This document shows positions 22,851-35,314 of a DNA stretch of 64,000 bases, piece by piece. This DNA comes from Brachionus rotundiformis (Eukaryota; Rotifera; Eurotatoria; Ploima; Brachionidae). Position 1 is the first letter of the stretch. The number at the start of each line of letters is the position of its first letter. The DNA lies in the NCBI GenBank assembly GCA_016802295.1, contig JAESIW010000020.1, positions 3,083,964 to 3,147,963 on the forward strand, written 5' to 3'. The translations under genes and the position numbers were made by a program. Below the pieces are notes generated by a model. It ran no database searches. It worked only from the letters and a program-made list of their open reading frames with translations, and was not told the origin of the DNA.

Positions 22851-24446
22851 ATTATTAAAGTAAAAAGCAGTTTTTTTATAATAAAATAGTTTAAAAATGT
22901 TTAATTTTTTTCTTTAAATCATCAGATTTTCAATTAAAAACCTCACATCAGAGAAAATACCTGTTTAAAGTCACTTCAATAAATTAAATAAGCGAAAGGA
23001 TTTTTTTTTCAGACTATTTCAAGTTAGGGTTACAGTTTCATCAAGCTAAATTAAAAAAGTAAACATTATTTTTTAGATTTTTAATTTAAATTAAATAATA
23101 AACCTTTAGTCAGCTTTTAGCGCCTTTTCTTCAGCCTAGAGAATTTTCAAATTTATATAAATATTTTTTAAAAAAGTTTATGTTTATGTGAACACTATTG
23201 GTCTTTAACGCTGATTTGATAAAAAATATGTCAACCGATTTTTATGGCTATAACAATAAAATTCTTTTAAAAAATAAAGTTAATTATGTTTATTAAAAAA
23301 TTTATTTATTTTTTTATATCTTAAAAAATGTAAGCTTGATGAATAGCAATTCTTTTAATATTTAAAAAAGTATTACATTAACTGATTTAAATTTGTTTAA
23401 GATTCTGAAAATAATATCAATTTTTTTGTTTTACCGTAAATTCTCGAAACTTAGTATATGTAACTAAATCGGATTTTTAAGTTGTTACATGTAACAAGTA
23501 CCATCTCGCCCATGTTATAACTTACTTAATTTTATTAAAAATCCGATTTAGTTACGAGGACTAAGTTTCGAGAATTTACGGTATGAATATCATAAATATA
23601 TTTTTAATCAATATTTTTAATTATTTCCTAAATTCTAAAGAATGGAAAATTTATTTACCTAGGAACACGATCCACAAAATTGAGACTGCAAAAATTATGA
23701 ATTTTTTAAGTTTAAGAAGAGATTACCATGTATAAAGATCTTGGTGGATAACAAATGATTTAAATTCAAATAAGTAAAGATAGTTACAGAATATTGATTT
23801 CAATAATTTCTAATTATAACTTAAATTTATTGATTTTTTTTCTAACATTGGTCCTAAATTCGAAATTTGTAAAAAGGATAATAATTTTCGTAGTAGCAAA
23901 AGTATTTTCCTGAATAGAATAAAAAATAATAAAAAATTTTAATAAAAAAATATTTTAGAAATAGTTAATTAAATTTTTTTGTGTTTCATTCTTTGAACCA
24001 GCTTTATGCGGAAGTCCTCTGCCTCTTTGAACTAAATGAGATGACTTCAAATCCTTGCAGACAAAAACTTCGTCTACAAATAATTGTATAAAACTAATAA
24101 GATACTTTAAGGAGGTTTTGAAAAAGTAAAAATTTTATCAGTCTTAAATTTTATTTTAAAACTTTCTTCATTTAGAATTTACAAAATGATTAAAAAATCG
24201 ACTTTGTTATACTTGTCTTGTCTTGCCAAAATAATAAATAAATAGTCTTTTGAATTAATTCTAATCAATTTGATATTCTAAACTTCGATTAAATAAAAAT
24301 TAATATTTCTTAATATTTGAAGATTTTTATTTTTAAAAGAAAAAAAATTTATAATAAAAAAAGATAATTCTATGCATTTAAAATTTACAAAATTAATTTT
24401 CTGTATGAAGAGAAAAAATTTTTTTTCTTATTTAATTAGTTAGTGA
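22851..24446. other. Intergenic between converging KIZ and RSKR genes, with one MITE
   Basis: Apart from the inverted-repeat element at 23432-23583 the stretch is A+T-rich and shows no exon. A slightly richer patch at 23990-24080 has no frame I could assign. Confidence 0.5.
23432..23583. mobile_element. Tc1/mariner-type foldback MITE with near-perfect 47-bp inverted repeats
   Basis: The element 23434-23581 (148 bp) starts CCGTAAATTCTCGAAACTTA and its other end, read on the minus strand, starts identically. After a 5-nt mismatch (ATATG versus CCTCG) the arms match again through TAACTAAATCGGATTTTTAA. TA flanks both ends (23432-23433 and 23582-23583), the Tc1/mariner target duplication. The arms could fold into a long hairpin. 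The few differences suggest recent mobility or arm conversion. Confidence 0.8.
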
Positions 24447-27112
24447 CTAAAATTTAGTGAAACCATGATAGCTCACATTTTGGACTTCATCTTCACTAGA
24501 CTTGTCATAGTCATAGCCGATTTCATCCGTGTTTGGAGCAGATATTGGAGTATTTGAGCCTATAGGTGAACAATTAGAAGAACATGAATTTGATGACGAG
24601 GACAAGTATTTGGCATTAGGGGTTTTGGTTTTAAATGCTGATTTTTCATGAGTGGTTTTAATAACACTTTTGTTTTTGTTCTTAATAGCGCATATTTCAT
24701 CAAAAAGTAATTGAAAAGGTGAATAGTTTTGAATTATAAAATATGGATTCCAAAAATTATCATTTACTAATAAGCTCACATTCTCAAATATTTTTTTCTC
24801 TGCATTAGCCTTATTTCTGCTAAAGGCCTCGATTTCTTTCAAAAAAAATGAGTCACTTTTTATCTCTTTTAATGATTTCAAGCGTTTATGGGGACTTTTC
24901 CGCAAAAGTTTTCTAACTATGTCACATGCTTCCAAACTGTACTTTCCTTTTGATTGATCCAACTCAAATATATGCCTGCTAACTTTTTCATTCATTTGAA
25001 TATGGTCTTTGGCAGCGTTAAGAGGGTACTCGCCCGATATTAGGGCATAAATCAGAATACCAAGTGACCACCAGTCTACTGAATGATCATAGGGCTCTAC
25101 ACTCAAAATCTCTGGTGCCATATACTGAATTGTTCCACAAATGGTGCTTGTTCTTTCGCCCATTTTGAGCCACTTTGAAAGACCAAAGTCAATTAACTGT
25201 ATATGACCACGCTCGTCTAACAGAATATTTTCCATCTTAATATCTCTATAAATAATTCCTTTCCGGTGCAAGTAGTCTAATGCAAGTGACATTTCGATGG
25301 CATAGAGCGCTACAATCCGCTCAGGAAAATGATGCACCTTCAGCCACAAGGATAAAAGCTCTCCATTTTCAACATAATCGGTTATTATGTACAGGAAACG
25401 CTTCGATTGCCAATAGAACCAAGTTTTGACTATCAAAGGATTATCAAAACAATTTGTAGCGATGGTAACCTCATCTTTGACTTGCTGAAGAGCACGGTCT
25501 CGAATAACTTGACTTTTCCACATAATTTTCATGGCGTATATTTGATCTTGGCCATTTTCATCATCTGTTTTCTTTTTTACTTTGATCACATGACCAAATG
25601 CACCACGGCTAATTACGTCCATTATTTCAAAGTCGGCCTCGGTGACTTGGCCTTTCACTGTAAACTCCGGCATAAACAATGCTTCGTGTATGTAAACAGG
25701 GTAGTTTGTGTCACCATGTCGAAATGGATTCGCTAAAGATTGGGTCTTGTAGCGTCGTCTAGAAGCGTACCGGAACGAATTTCGTTCTAGACTGTTCAAA
25801 AGGAATGTCGACGCGGTGGTCACACGTCGTCTACGCTGAAAGTGATTAGTACTTTTCCTGCTATCATTGTCCGAATCGTCGTCATAAACAAACTGAGATT
25901 TGTCTAGATTATTTTGACTGGTAAATATGTTCCATTGAGACTGGAGAGCTTGGAAAAGGCGACTCTAAATTGAAAAAGAATATTCTCAATTCATTTATAT
26001 ATTTTAATTTGAGATAATATAAATTTTTTTTTAAATTCTTATAACTTTAAAAATATACCGATTGTAAAAATTTCTAATTAATATTCTATATTTTTTCAAT
26101 TTGATATTTTTATTTACATTTAAAGATTTTTTGTAGAAAATTTATTTAAAAAATCTAATGATGCATTATGGAAAATTTTGGTATTTTTGGATAAGTGATC
26201 CTTTTATTAAGCTAAGATAAAATATCTAAAAAATTTTCTTTCAATAATCAAAAATTTTCACAATGTATAAATAATAAATAATTTTTCTAATAATCTGATA
26301 CTTAAATTATTGTTAATTAAAAAAAAACAAGCTAATTAATATTAATTTAAAAAAATTATTGAATAAAATTTTTAAAAAATATGTTTTATTTGTAATAAAA
26401 ATATTGTACATACTTGTTTAAGATTAGACTGTGAACTGTTTGTATTTACACGATTTGTAATTGTTTCCACAATTTTCCGCTTAAATCTAGGAGAAAGACC
26501 AAGTCGTTTGGCAAATTTAGCCATCGGCTTGGGCTTTGCACTATTATTCTCGTCTTGAATAACTTTAGGTGAAATTCGAACATTCCTTGGCGACAAGCTC
26601 CGCTCTGTTTGGTCTCGGTTGGCTTTTTTGGCCGGCAATGTATTCGAATTGTGGTAATTTGAAGATGGCATGTCATCTCTTTTTGACAAAATATTTTGAT
26701 TATTGGTGGCCATCATCAGCGAATTGGGCTTATAAAGCTTTGAATTTATGTGGTGGCTCGGTCGTGTTGAGTCAAGCTTTTTAATAGCCGTGGTCAAATC
26801 TTGCTGCTTCTGCTTTAGCTCAGCGTTTAAATTAATTACATAAGACCGATCTGAGTGACGAGGATCCATTATTTTTGGTACTTGGTGATGTCTTAGCTGA
26901 ACAATGTGGTTCCTTTTCTCCTGAGTTGGGACAAATTGGTTTGAAGCTTTGCTTTCATTGTTTTTGGCAATCATAGGAGAAGACGTTGATCGATCAATTG
27001 GAGAACTTTTGGGCTTTGAGCGCCTTATTGACTTACGTTCATAGGCCGAATCGGCTAAATTGGATACCGAACGACCCAGTGACGGTTCTACATTGCTCGG
27101 CTTATTTCCCAT
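24447..27112 (-). CDS. RSKR: Ribosomal protein S6 kinase-related (RSKR/S6KL) AGC-like protein kinase
   Basis: Two exons on the minus strand, 27112-26414 and 25964-24447, phase 0, about 738 aa. The C-terminal half is a complete kinase: glycine loop ISRGAFGHVIKV, ATP lysine in YAMKIMW, catalytic loop YRDIKMENILLDERGH, metal motif IDFGLS, activation segment TSTICGTIQYMAPEIL. DERGHIQLIDFGLS and the preceding LFMPEFTVKG are close to vertebrate RSKR (SgK494) and Drosophila S6KL. The N-terminal 300 residues are basic and Ser/Asn-rich. Starting at the second in-frame ATG gives MGNKPS, an N-myristoylation consensus (Gly2, Ser6), so membrane attachment is likely; an upstream ATG at 27142 would hide it. 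In flies S6KL acts at the neuromuscular junction; the role here is unknown. Confidence 0.85.
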
Positions 27113-30100
27113 TTTAGATGCGAACCAATTTCCGGAATACACTGATTAAAGCATCATAAAAAATGTCTAAAATTAACAATTCATCTTATTTTTGGCACTT
27201 TTGGTTTTTTTTTAAAATTGAGGACTAGAGTTGGTTTTTAAAACAATAAACCAAACTTTAAAAAAAAACAACAAACTATTGCTTATGTAAAATTGAATCA
27301 AAATTAGCTTTAAATCAGCAATGGAAGCCTGAAATTATTCTAATTTTAATATTCGAATAATTATTCAAATATAAAATATAAAACTAAAGCCTAGCTTTGT
27401 CAAAATTTAAGAATCAAAAAAATTTTGAATAAAAAATTTTATCATTTTTTTAAAAATAAAAATAAATTGACAAAAAAAGAATTAACTTGTTTATCATTTA
27501 ATATTAATATGAATCCCCAAAAAAATATTGGTAAAAAGAATAATTTGAATTTTGGCAAAGTGACAACTTAATCTATGTACTGATTATTATTATGAGCTGA
27601 CCTTATTTTAGATTTTATTTGGTTTAATTCGTAATTCCAACGCATTCTCTCGAGCTTTTACTCAGAATTAATAAAAATATTAACTAAAGTATAGAGATAC
27701 GGTCTAATTTAATTGTCGTCGGTAGACAGGGTCACATTTAATTTATATGAAGATTTAAAATTAGCTAGTTTGAGCAATCGTGATACGACCTATATTACAA
27801 ATTTAATTATACATTGAAACTATTTAAAAACTGAACTAAATATATTTCTAACTCAATAAATTTTAATTTAGTCTTTTGTTTTTTATGAAATTTTTCTTAA
27901 GTCATTCTATTAAAATTAATTTTTTTAAGGCAAATAAATATAATTGAACATTTTTAAAAACTTACAAAATCATAAGAAAAGAATAGTAGTTTTGGTAAAA
28001 CCAGCGTTTGTTAAGAATAGTTTAGTTTAACTGAATGGTGTTTAAATGTCAAGCCTGGTCGACGATGAACTAGTTTTGAAGAAAAATTACCAAGGAAGAA
28101 AACTAATTCAAAATATAAAAATTATTTCTAATACTTGTTAAAGCTTTTTTTAAATAGCCCGTTCTAAAACCTTCTAGAGAAAATAATAAAAAATACAAAT
28201 ATTTTTTTTTTAAATGGAAACTAAATTTTATTTAAAAATTTAGTTCAAGAAGACTAAAGATTTGAAGATTAATTGCTGGTTGAGGCATTATCATTTTAAT
28301 TTAAAAAAATATTTTTTTAAACTGCATTAATCAAGCAGCTAAGTTAATTAAACGTTATTAAGAAATTTTCAAAGCAATTTACTTGTTATTCTCGGGCTAT
28401 TTAACTGTTTAAAATTTTATATCTAAAATTAAATTACTCTAGTTCTTAAGCTGAGTCATGATTTTTCTAATTTAAATTTTTATCTATAAATTTTTGTTTT
28501 ATTTAATAAATTAAGAGAAAGTATGATTCTAAATAGTTCTTATCGCTTCAAATCACCTACATATGGACTTGATTTAATCAATGATTGATTTGATATAAAC
28601 TCGATTCGACTTGATTCGAGTAATTATTTTTGAAAGAATAAATATTGTGTCGAAAAAAATTATCTAGACGTGAATTGGCTCAGTGTGGGATATTTATAAA
28701 ATATAATAGAAAAATTGGTTTTAAATTATAAGCGTCTGAACATGCACTAATCCAAATGAGATTAACAAAATAATTATCTGTGAAAATATATCTTTTCTCA
28801 ATCTTAAATCAAACTTAAATAAAAAAATTTAAATTAATTTAAAAAAATAAATCGATATCCAAATTATGATAAATTCATACATTTTTTTCATTTATAAAAA
28901 ATAAACATGTTGTGTTTAGTTTAAAAATAAAATAAAATAGAAATTATGAAATAATTCCTTCTTGATATTAATTTTTTATTTAATTTCTAAAAAAATAAAA
29001 TTAAGTATCAACCAAATTTTTGATTTTAATCTTTTCAATTTTTTTCCTCCTTAATCAATCTTAATAGTCAATGGATTTAACTCAAGGTAGATTAAAAAAA
29101 TAAATAATCCTAGTCATGAACGGTTTTCAAAACACGATCCTGTCAAATCAATAAGGTTAATTAAAATTCAATTGCTTAAAATCGGTACCTTATTTTTATA
29201 TAAATGATAAATTTGTATAAGCATTTTTAAAGGTTTAAAATCACACACAAACTATTGATAAGCCAAAGATAAAAATGCCTTAAAAATCCGATTTCGTAAA
29301 TTTGCCAAAGATTTTTAATCAAAACTTAACCTTTACAAAGAAATGATAACAATATCTTAAAATAAGTTTTAAAATACCATTAGCATAACTGGAGAGCTTA
29401 ACTTGGTTTTTGATTAATTAATGCTCGATCTAAAGTGAAGCTTAGATTGCGCAATTTTAATGCGCCATTCATTCAAGGGACATTTTGATTTAAAATTTTT
29501 AAAATCAATCGAAAATTAGGAAAAAATGGGCTTGCGTATATTGATATATGTCACACCTTTATTTAAACAATGATATTTTTTTGCTAATTCAATAAATTAA
29601 TCAAAAATGATAAACGAATATAATAAAAATTTATCCAAAAAAATCTATCTAAAAATCGCTGAAAAATATTTTTATATTTTAAAATACTCTAAAAAGAGCT
29701 CTGAACCAGCTGTTTGCTTAAAAAATAATATTTACCTTTAATTTTGGCTAACGATTTAACCTTGGCAACATATAAAAAGATATCAAGCTTTTCCTACTCA
29801 ACAAATTCTCATAATTTTGTCCTTTTTTGATAAAAATTTTTTTTTTTCATTTAAATTTAATATATACATTTTTTACTGAACTAGATTAAAGTTCTAAATT
29901 TTAATCATTTGAATTTATGCGAATTTTAATCAGCCAGAACAAAAGCAATATTTCCTGAATAATATTTTGCCTAGACCTTAAACTTAGACAAAAAAAAAAC
30001 TTAATTATTGTTGAATAATTGATTATAAACAAACTAGTTCTTAAATAATTTTAAAATATTAAAACAAATAAGGTTATTTTTCTCTATAATATTATATTTT

Positions 30101-32537
30101 CAAATTAAAAACATAATCATCTTATTATTTAGCTTGATTTTAAGTATTCATAAGTAAATTTTGACTTTTAAAATGCCTATTGAGCTATTTATTTAAAACT
30201 TAGGAAAATTTAAAATTCTCAAAATACAATTTTTATTAAGAAAATGTATCAGGTGGTCAATAGAATAATTTTTCTGCTTGAAAACCGATAAGCTTTATAT
30301 TATTACTGAAACTGGTTTACAAGATTATTAAACTTAATCTTTTGAAATTATAAAAAACCTACTAACAAGAATCAAATTGCTAGTCGTTCCGAGCAATAAT
30401 TAAACGCGTTGAATTGAAGACTTGTTCTTCAATAAAACAATAGCTTGTCTCGAGACTATAATGCTTCTACGAACCCAAAACTTAATAAATTTGAGTTAAA
30501 GGTTTCGTATTGTTAATTTTCTTTGTACAAAATTGGCCAAAATCATTATAAAAGATACTTTAAAATAAAAAAACCAAAGAAATTGGGTCGAAAGACTATT
30601 AAATTAAAAACCTTGGATTAACTTGGATAATTTTTTTAGAAGTTAAGTTATTACATCAGGTTTAGTAAAGTAGAGACAAATAAACATATCATGAATTTAT
30701 AGCTAAATGTCTCCTCTTATTTTTGGATCACTAAAACATTAGTGAGGCCAATTCGGAGAGGCAATATGCTTTTTTTTTTATTTTTTATGATAAAATATGC
30801 TTAGGTATGCAGACAAATAGTAAAATTGTATTCGATAGGTTATTTTCTAAAGGTATTTTTTTCTTTCTAATAGCAAATAGTGAAAAAAAATAATTTATGC
30901 ATATGTTTAAGGTAATTTGTTCTCAATTTTTAAAAGGTAAGTTTATTTTCTGCAAAGTTCACAAAATAAAAATCAAAAATTGAACTCAAAAATTTATAAT
31001 TTCGTAGAGTCAAAATTAGTCCTTTAAAAACTTGGTTCTTAATGAATTTGAAATTATAAAAATAATAAAATAAATTACTGTCTTGTTTTTACTAAATTTT
31101 TTAAAATTATTTAGAGTTCATTTAAAAAATTTTAATAAATGTTTAATTAAAAAACAACAACTCTCTTTAATTATCAAATTTTAATGATCATAAAAAATTA
31201 ATAATAAATAAAAATTTTTAATTAATTTAAAATGTTAAAATTTATTAAATTAAACCATGACCATATATAATCTTATTTTCTCTTTTCTAAGTTTTATTTT
31301 ATTAAAAAATTTCCAAAAGTTGCGTTTTTTGTTTTGGTAAAATTTAGAAAACTATTTAAGTGTAACTAGACTGAAATTTTTTACTTAACTTTAACTTGGT
31401 TTTAAACTTTTCCAAATATGAAGAGAAACGTAACATCCATAGCCCTGATTTGACCACCTTAACTGAATACCTTCCCTTCTGGTCATGCAAAATAAGTCAA
31501 GATATTCTAGAAAGAAATGATACAAAGTATGGCAATTAAATTTTTGTTTAATAAAATTTGGTCCCAACTGGTCAACATCCAAATCTTTAAATGATAAAAA
31601 TAGCTAATTTTAATAAAATTGATGATAGTGAACTTTTAAAGAATGGACAACTTGTGAAATATTTTTCCAAGGAAATAGTTCGAGTCGAGACTTAGCAAGT
31701 TTTATGGGTACTGATGAATTGTCCCGCAGTTGCATTTATCACAAAAGCTTAGACTAGATCAATATTAATTTGATCTAGTATCGTCATGTCTGATTCAAAA
31801 GTACAAGATAAAACAGATATATGAGCAAGTCAGGACAATCAAACAGTTACGGAATTGCGTAAAATTTTCAATTTAGGTAAATTATTCCAGAGAAATTAAA
31901 TGAAAAAACTAAATTTTGATTAAAGAATTTAATTTGTTTCTTATTTATTATTAAATAAATTTTTTAATTAACAATTATTTAATACTTTTCTACTAATATA
32001 ATCTGAAAAACTAAAGCTTTTATGTTTAAGCTATTTTAAATACAGTACGCTTTATTTCACAGTGTACTGTGATGTGGTCAGAAACGGCCTTTGCCAAAGA
32101 ATAAATAATCATTTAGATTTCTTCATGATAATCGTCTGATTATGTTCTGAAGAATGTTTACTGATTTAATAATCGGGAAGGATATGTCTCAACTGAGTTA
32201 GTATTAGACATGAAACATAATATGGTATAATTTCAGAATATTTTTATGATTTTTCATGACGCAAAACTTACCTTAATTAAAAAAATTTAATAATTGCCTT
32301 GAAAAATATGCTGACAAAATTGTAACTCAAATTAAAGATGAAACCATTTTATGTGTTTAATTTTTACCTCAATTAATTTCTCAAATGATCGAAATTGGTG
32401 CGTACATAATAATAGATAATTTTTTTCAACAAATAAATAATAAGGAAATTCAACAAATAACCAGAATGGAAATTATCTAAAATCTGAAAAAAAATTATTT
32501 CCCTAATTTTACCTATGTTTTAGATATCTAATAAAGA

Positions 32538-32623
32538 TTGCTAAAATTAAAATGCCAAACCACAGCTTATTTAAAAAGTATTCTATTTTTTTTACATTTA
32601 TCTAAATAATAAATTAAAATTAT
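32538..32623 (+). repeat. Dispersed repeat, copy 1
   Basis: TTGCTAAAATTAAAATGCCA continues through a CACAGCTTATTTAAAAAGTA block and a run of T, and recurs almost unchanged at 36637-36750 on the same strand, 4.1 kb away. About 63 bp match with only a couple of differences, and a further ATTAAAATTATAT word is shared after an indel. Confidence 0.7.
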
Positions 32624-33278
32624 ATGAATAGAATCTTTATTCTTCAAAATAGAAGCACTTTATGAATGTTTAAAAATATTTTTATGTTTTGTTTAAATAA
32701 CATTAATTAGTCAAATATTTTTAATTTTAGAATTTTGAGTTTTACATACCATTCAAAAGATAATTAAACAAAGATTAAAAAATATATGGATTAGTTAATT
32801 TTGATTCAATCGAATTTAATATTTAACTTAACTTGAACAAATTTATAAATTGTTCCAAATTTTAAGCTGATAGTTTGGTCAAAATCTTGCAATGATACAT
32901 CAAGAGCATATTTTTTCAAATTAGCAATGGGTAGATCAGTTCAAGAAATTATGAAAAGTTTTTCTTAATATTTTTGTCCTAAAAATAACATTTTTAACAA
33001 TTTATTTAATAATCACACGAATTTAAATCTAAAGAACTAATATATTTTTTAGTAATGAGCAGATTTTTAATGTATAATTTTCACTAATAAACAATTTTTC
33101 ATTTAGACCAAATTAAGTTCTAATTAAAAATAAATACGAATTTTTAGAATATATTTCAAAAAATGTACCAAATAAATTTTTGTAGGGTCCACACTATCTC
33201 AGGATTCGATTTCTGACTTGATATTAGTATTCAAAGTATATGAAAATCTAGGAAAGCCAAGATTTTAGAGGGAGGGTC

Positions 33279-33863
33279 AAAAAAATTTCGATCCTAGGGG
33301 TCTAAAGACCAAGGCTTAAGTAAGGTAGTATGTCTTTCCAGAGGTAAATCTTACTAATTACTCCTTAAACCCCCATTAATTGGCATATATTCTGAAAGAG
33401 CACAAAATTGTACGTAACGATCTGAAGCCTTTTTGGAAAAAAATATTTGGTTGGACTGGAATTTCGGATAAAAGCTGAAAATTAGACCTTTTTTTTTAGT
33501 TTTTTTGTATCTAGTCCTAGGATTACCTCACAATTCCATATTAAAAATATATATTCTGAAACTAGAAAAAAGTATGTATGTTTAGTTTTTGATTTTTAGA
33601 GTTATTCCTCTTAAATTTGGCCAAAAACATTGGTTTTATCAATATTTCCCAAAAAAAATATTAATATTTAACTTTTTGAATTTATAAGTCACAGTTAAGT
33701 CTATTTTAGCTAAAGAATATCATTTTTATGTAATTTAAATACAGTTTTTATTGAGTTAAGTCAATAATGTATCAATTAAATCCAATAGAAGGATTGTGGT
33801 GTAGTCAAAAGCAATTTATTAGAGCAAGAAATGTCTTTAGACTCCTAGGATCGAAATTTTTTT
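33279..33863. mobile_element. Foldback element with 31-bp inverted ends
   Basis: A 31-nt sequence at 33279-33309 (core TTTCGATCCTAGGGGTCT) recurs inverted at 33833-33863 with one mismatch. A partial third copy of the CCTAGGA core is near 33515. The 585-bp interval has no coding frame. No clear target duplication is visible because the arms run into A/T tracts, so class is unknown. Confidence 0.6.
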
Positions 33864-34297
33864 TACATTTCCAAAAAAAATGATATTTAAACAGATTACG
33901 ATGATATTTTTTTATCTAAATCTTCCAAAATTATGAATCTATTATTACTTTCAATATTATGAATTTAACTTGACTAAATTATATAGAAAACTTTTCTCAA
34001 CGGAACAACGGCAAAATAAGTTAGGCAAAGTCATCTAAAATTTAATAAACTTTTTAGAAAAATTCTCAAAAAGTTTTTTGAGCCTATTTCTTAAGTTTAA
34101 AAACGATATAACAAAGAGTTACCACAGATTTAAAAAAAAAATTTAATTGACTCAGGTATTAATTTCTATCTTATAAAATTAAGCTTTCATATTTTCAAAT
34201 AAGGTCAATATGGCACTTTATAGTATATATTTTGTTATTTCAGAAAAAACAAATACAAATTAAAAACTGGCAAATAAAAAATAATGATAAAAAAAGA

Positions 34298-35314
34298 TTA
34301 ATAAAAACAAGAAACTGGTATTTTGTAATCTATTGCCATCATATACATTTTTCGTGTATCAATAGCACAATTTGCTTTCTTAAAATCAAAACTGACATCT
34401 TGATTCATCAGTAAATTTGTCAAAAATTCAAGACAATAATCGTAATTAAAATTTAAAATTGATGTTATCCAGTCAATTCTATGAGAAAAAATGTTCTCTT
34501 CAGCCACTACACCTGCCTCTGGCAAACTATATTTATTTGAAGATTTTGGAAGTCTTGGACTAGAAATATTCAAGTCATTTAGACCTTTACGAATCAATAC
34601 GTGACATGATTCGTGAACAAATAATCTTAAGCATTCAAATTTTAAAACATTTAGAGCTTTAGTTTCATCAACAGAGTGTTTTAATACACTGTGTTTTCTT
34701 GAGAGTTCAGTTAGATCTAAGTAAATTGAATTTGGACCAGAAAAGCCATTTAATCCTGGTATTGAACTTGATATAAAATTTATTTTCAAGTCATCTAAAT
34801 TAGTCTCGATTTTCTCAATACCAGACATCTCTTGTCCAATTGCCAAAATTTTGTCTGTAAAATTTTTGCATTTTTTTAATTGATTCAAAAATTTGCCAAG
34901 TTCTTTATTGAGAAACGATTCATTTGTGTCTATTATATTTATAGTCTCTAGAAGTAGGATAAAATCATTCCAAGTATTTTTATCATCAATATTTGCTTTG
35001 CTCAAATGAAGAAAAAAAATTAGATGAGCAAATTGATTTTGACTTAAAGTTAAACTTTCTGAGTTGAGTAAAATTTTCTGTAACTTGGCAAGTTCTTCAT
35101 GGTTAAAGTTAAATTTATAAAAAAATGGATTTAGTCCAAGGTTTGACACGATTGCATCTTTTAATTGAACTACTAAACTACTTTGTTCAGCATAAGGATT
35201 TAGCTTCATTTTTTTCGGAGTAATTAATGGTAAAATTTGCATTCGGAAATAATCAAATGTAAAGTCCGATTGCTTATATCGCTCAAAATAATCTAAAAAT
35301 GCCTGAGATGCCAT
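34298..35314 (-). CDS. Intronless unknown protein with an HExxH metal-site motif
   Basis: A single open frame of 338 aa from the ATG at 35314 (MASQAFLDYF); an in-frame ATG at 35332 would add six residues. The C-terminal third has LFVHESCHVLIRKG, an HExxH motif as in zinc metallopeptidases. PEAGVVAEENIF lies about 25-30 residues later, and one of its glutamates could be the third zinc ligand as in gluzincins. The N-terminal two thirds are helical-looking with no motif I recognise. There is no signal peptide, so it is probably cytosolic. I do not recognise the family; catalytic activity is inference from spacing only. Its lack of introns contrasts with nearly every neighbour and could mean retroposition or acquisition from a prokaryote, or a single-exon native gene. 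Confidence 0.7.
   Translation of the reverse strand: MASQAFLDYFERYKQSDFTFDYFRMQILPLITPKKMKLNPYAEQSSLVVQLKDAIVSNLGLNPFFYKFNFNHEELAKLQKILLNSESLTLSQNQFAHLIFFLHLSKANIDDKNTWNDFILLLETINIIDTNESFLNKELGKFLNQLKKCKNFTDKILAIGQEMSGIEKIETNLDDLKINFISSSIPGLNGFSGPNSIYLDLTELSRKHSVLKHSVDETKALNVLKFECLRLFVHESCHVLIRKGLNDLNISSPRLPKSSNKYSLPEAGVVAEENIFSHRIDWITSILNFNYDYCLEFLTNLLMNQDVSFDFKKANCAIDTRKMYMMAIDYKIPVSCFY

Larger units (their letters stand above)
27113..34297. other. Long gene-poor region (about 7.2 kb)
   Basis: Extremely A+T-rich sequence in which I find no exon chain. Items seen: a 10-bp perfect hairpin at about 31749-31776 (ACTAGATCAA arms), one copy of a dispersed repeat at 32538-32623, and a foldback element at 33279-33863. 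A 63-codon minus-strand frame at 31391-31582 lacks splice partners and similarity and is not called. The region could hold regulatory DNA or non-coding RNA, but nothing shows it directly. Confidence 0.5.

Noticed and set aside
23990..24080. Possible piggyBac transposase fragment (minus-strand RGRGLPHKAG)
   Set aside because: The resemblance to an RKGLP-type motif is too short and no neighbouring motif is found.
31391..31582. 63-codon minus-strand frame in the gene-poor region
   Set aside because: No recognisable motif, splice partners or coding-like neighbours.
31749..31776. Perfect 10-bp hairpin
   Set aside because: Short palindromes are expected in sequence this A+T-rich; no terminator or RNA context.
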